A DNA stretch of 64,000 nt from Halocaridina rubra. Taxonomy: Eukaryota > Arthropoda > Malacostraca > Decapoda > Atyidae. Where the stretch lies: assembly GCA_037179515.1 (NCBI GenBank), contig JAXCGZ010007616.1, positions 67,501 to 131,500 of the forward strand, given 5' to 3'. The notes under the pieces are model-generated. The model was given only the letters and a program-made list of their open reading frames with translations, was not told the origin of the DNA and searched no databases. Positions 62,700-64,000 of the stretch are shown piece after piece. Position numbers and translations under genes: made by a program. Within the stretch, counting starts at the first letter, position 1; each line of letters opens with the position of its first letter.

Positions 62700-63464
62700 G
62701 GTAATGAGAATGGGTACAAGTGCAAGAAGGCCCAAGCTTGACTACTCGGTGGCTGGAGTACAACTTCAAGAGACAGAAAATGAGAGAGATCTAGGAGTAA
62801 ACATACTGGCAGATTTGTCTACAGAAATACATATAAATGGCATAGTAAGGGCAGCATATGCATTCTTATCAAATGTAATGGTAGCCTTCAGGCACATGGA
62901 CAAGGAAATGTTCAGAAATATTTATGTAACCTATGTGAGGCCAAAACTCGAATATGCAGCCCCCTTTTGGAATCCGCATTTGAAAAAGCACATAGCTAAG
63001 CTTGAAAAAGTTCAAAGACATGCCACGAAACTGGTGCCAGAAATACGCAGTCTCAGTTATGATGAGAGGCTGAGGGAATTAGACTTACCATCACTCGAAG
63101 CTAGAAGAGTGAGGGGGGATATGGTGACAGTCTTTAAATTCCTTCATGGTTATGATTGAGTGGATAGGGATCGATATGTTGATATGGCTGGCTCTAGAAC
63201 TGGAGGTCATAGTTTGAAGCTTCGTAAGAAAACTTCTTTGCAGGATGTAAGGAAATACTTTTTCAGTGTAAGAGTAGTTGATAATTGGAATTCGCTAAGT
63301 GAGGAGGTAGTTAATGCTATCTCAATCCATAGTTTTAAGGACAGGTATGATAAGTATGACTAAGTATAAAATGGAAGCGATCAGGAGACGGGAAGATACG
63401 AGCTTTGGGCTCTTTCCCGTAAACACAATTAGGTAATCACAATTAGGTAATCACACACACACAA
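62700..63464 (+). mobile_element. 765-bp LINE-derived tandem unit, second unit
   Basis: It starts GGTAATGAGAATGGGTACAA after the CA tail of the previous unit and encodes MRMGTSARRPKLDYSVAGVQ through VRPKLEYAAPFWNPHLKKHI to SIHSFKDRYDKYD, with one TGA at 63157. It ends with the 3' UTR, two tail units and CACACACACAA. The next unit begins exactly 765 bases later. Confidence 0.95.
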
Positions 63465-64000
63465 GGTAATGAGAATGGGTACAAGTGCAAGAAGGCCCAA
63501 GCTTGACTACTCGGTGGCTGGAGTACAACTTCAAGAGACAGAAAATGAGAGAGATCTAGGAGTAAACATACTGGCAGATTTGTCTACAGAAATACATATA
63601 AATGGCATAGTAAGGGCAGCATATGCATTCTTATCAAATGTAAGGGTAGCCTTCAGGCACATGGACAAGGAAATGTTCAGAAATATTTATGTAACCTATG
63701 TGAGGCCAAAACTCGAATATGCAGCCCCCTTTTGGAATCCGCATTTGAAAAAGCACATAGCTAAGCTTGAAAAAGTTCAAAGACATGCCACGAAACTGGT
63801 GCCAGAAATACGCAGTCTCAGTTATGATGAGAGGCTGAGGGAATTAGACTTACCATCACTCGAAGCTAGAAGAGTGAGGGGGGATATGGTGACAGTCTTT
63901 AAATTCCTTCATGGTTATGATAGAGTGGATAGGGATCGATATGTTGATATGGCTGGCTCTAGAACTGGAGGTCATAGTTTGAAGCTTCGTAAGAAAACTT
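63465..64000 (+). mobile_element. 765-bp LINE-derived tandem unit, third unit, cut by the window edge
   Basis: Its visible 536 bases differ from the preceding unit at only two positions that I can find (a G/T near 63644 and an A/T at the stop codon site), so this unit reads AGA where the other has TGA. The two units share substitutions that are absent from the first unit, for example CGATATGTTGATATG and GAACTGGAGG. Confidence 0.95.

Overview
The window is eukaryotic and looks like an arthropod, most probably a decapod crustacean. It holds two split genes with GT-AG introns and deep metazoan homologues, very dense TA, ATT, CT and tetranucleotide microsatellites (about 4.5 kb by my tally), and many CR1-like and RTE-like LINE copies, fold-back elements and tRNA-type SINEs. 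The decapod placement is an inference from repeat character; the sequence carries no direct species marker.

Two genes face each other tail to tail. The first, on the + strand (855-17379), has four coding exons and encodes a 322-residue HHEX-type homeodomain transcription factor. The second, on the - strand (43558 down to 22696), has nine coding exons and encodes a 412-residue PHAF1 (C16orf70/UPF0183) protein, an autophagy-site factor. For both genes the splice junctions, phases and homology agree at every exon. About 5 kb of unrecognised sequence lies between the two stop codons.

Layout: 1-854, upstream of HHEX. 855-17379, HHEX, whose introns carry microsatellites, a 265-bp TA-flanked MITE, two inverted-repeat elements, SINEs and a LINE 3' end. 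17380-22695, convergent intergenic region. 22696-43558, PHAF1. Its last intron holds two decayed RTE-like LINEs lying 3' end to 3' end, and its intron 3 holds two copies, in opposite orientation, of one pogo-like non-autonomous transposon family with internal tandem repeats. 43559-45100, the PHAF1 upstream region followed by a long compound ATT/AAT array. 45453-45659, a nearly perfect 207-bp palindrome. 47216-50130 and 51983-59400, clusters of CR1-like LINE copies (+ strand, then - strand). 60955-62320, compound microsatellites. 62324-64000, a head-to-tail array of LINE 3' ends with a 765-bp period that runs off the window.

No prokaryotic features, CRISPR arrays, rRNA genes or intact tRNA genes were seen. 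The observations I rate highest are the repeated head-to-tail joining of 5'-truncated LINE copies at the (CA)n tail of a preceding copy, including a very young 765-bp tandem unit, and the inverted pair of pogo-like elements with internal satellites inside PHAF1.
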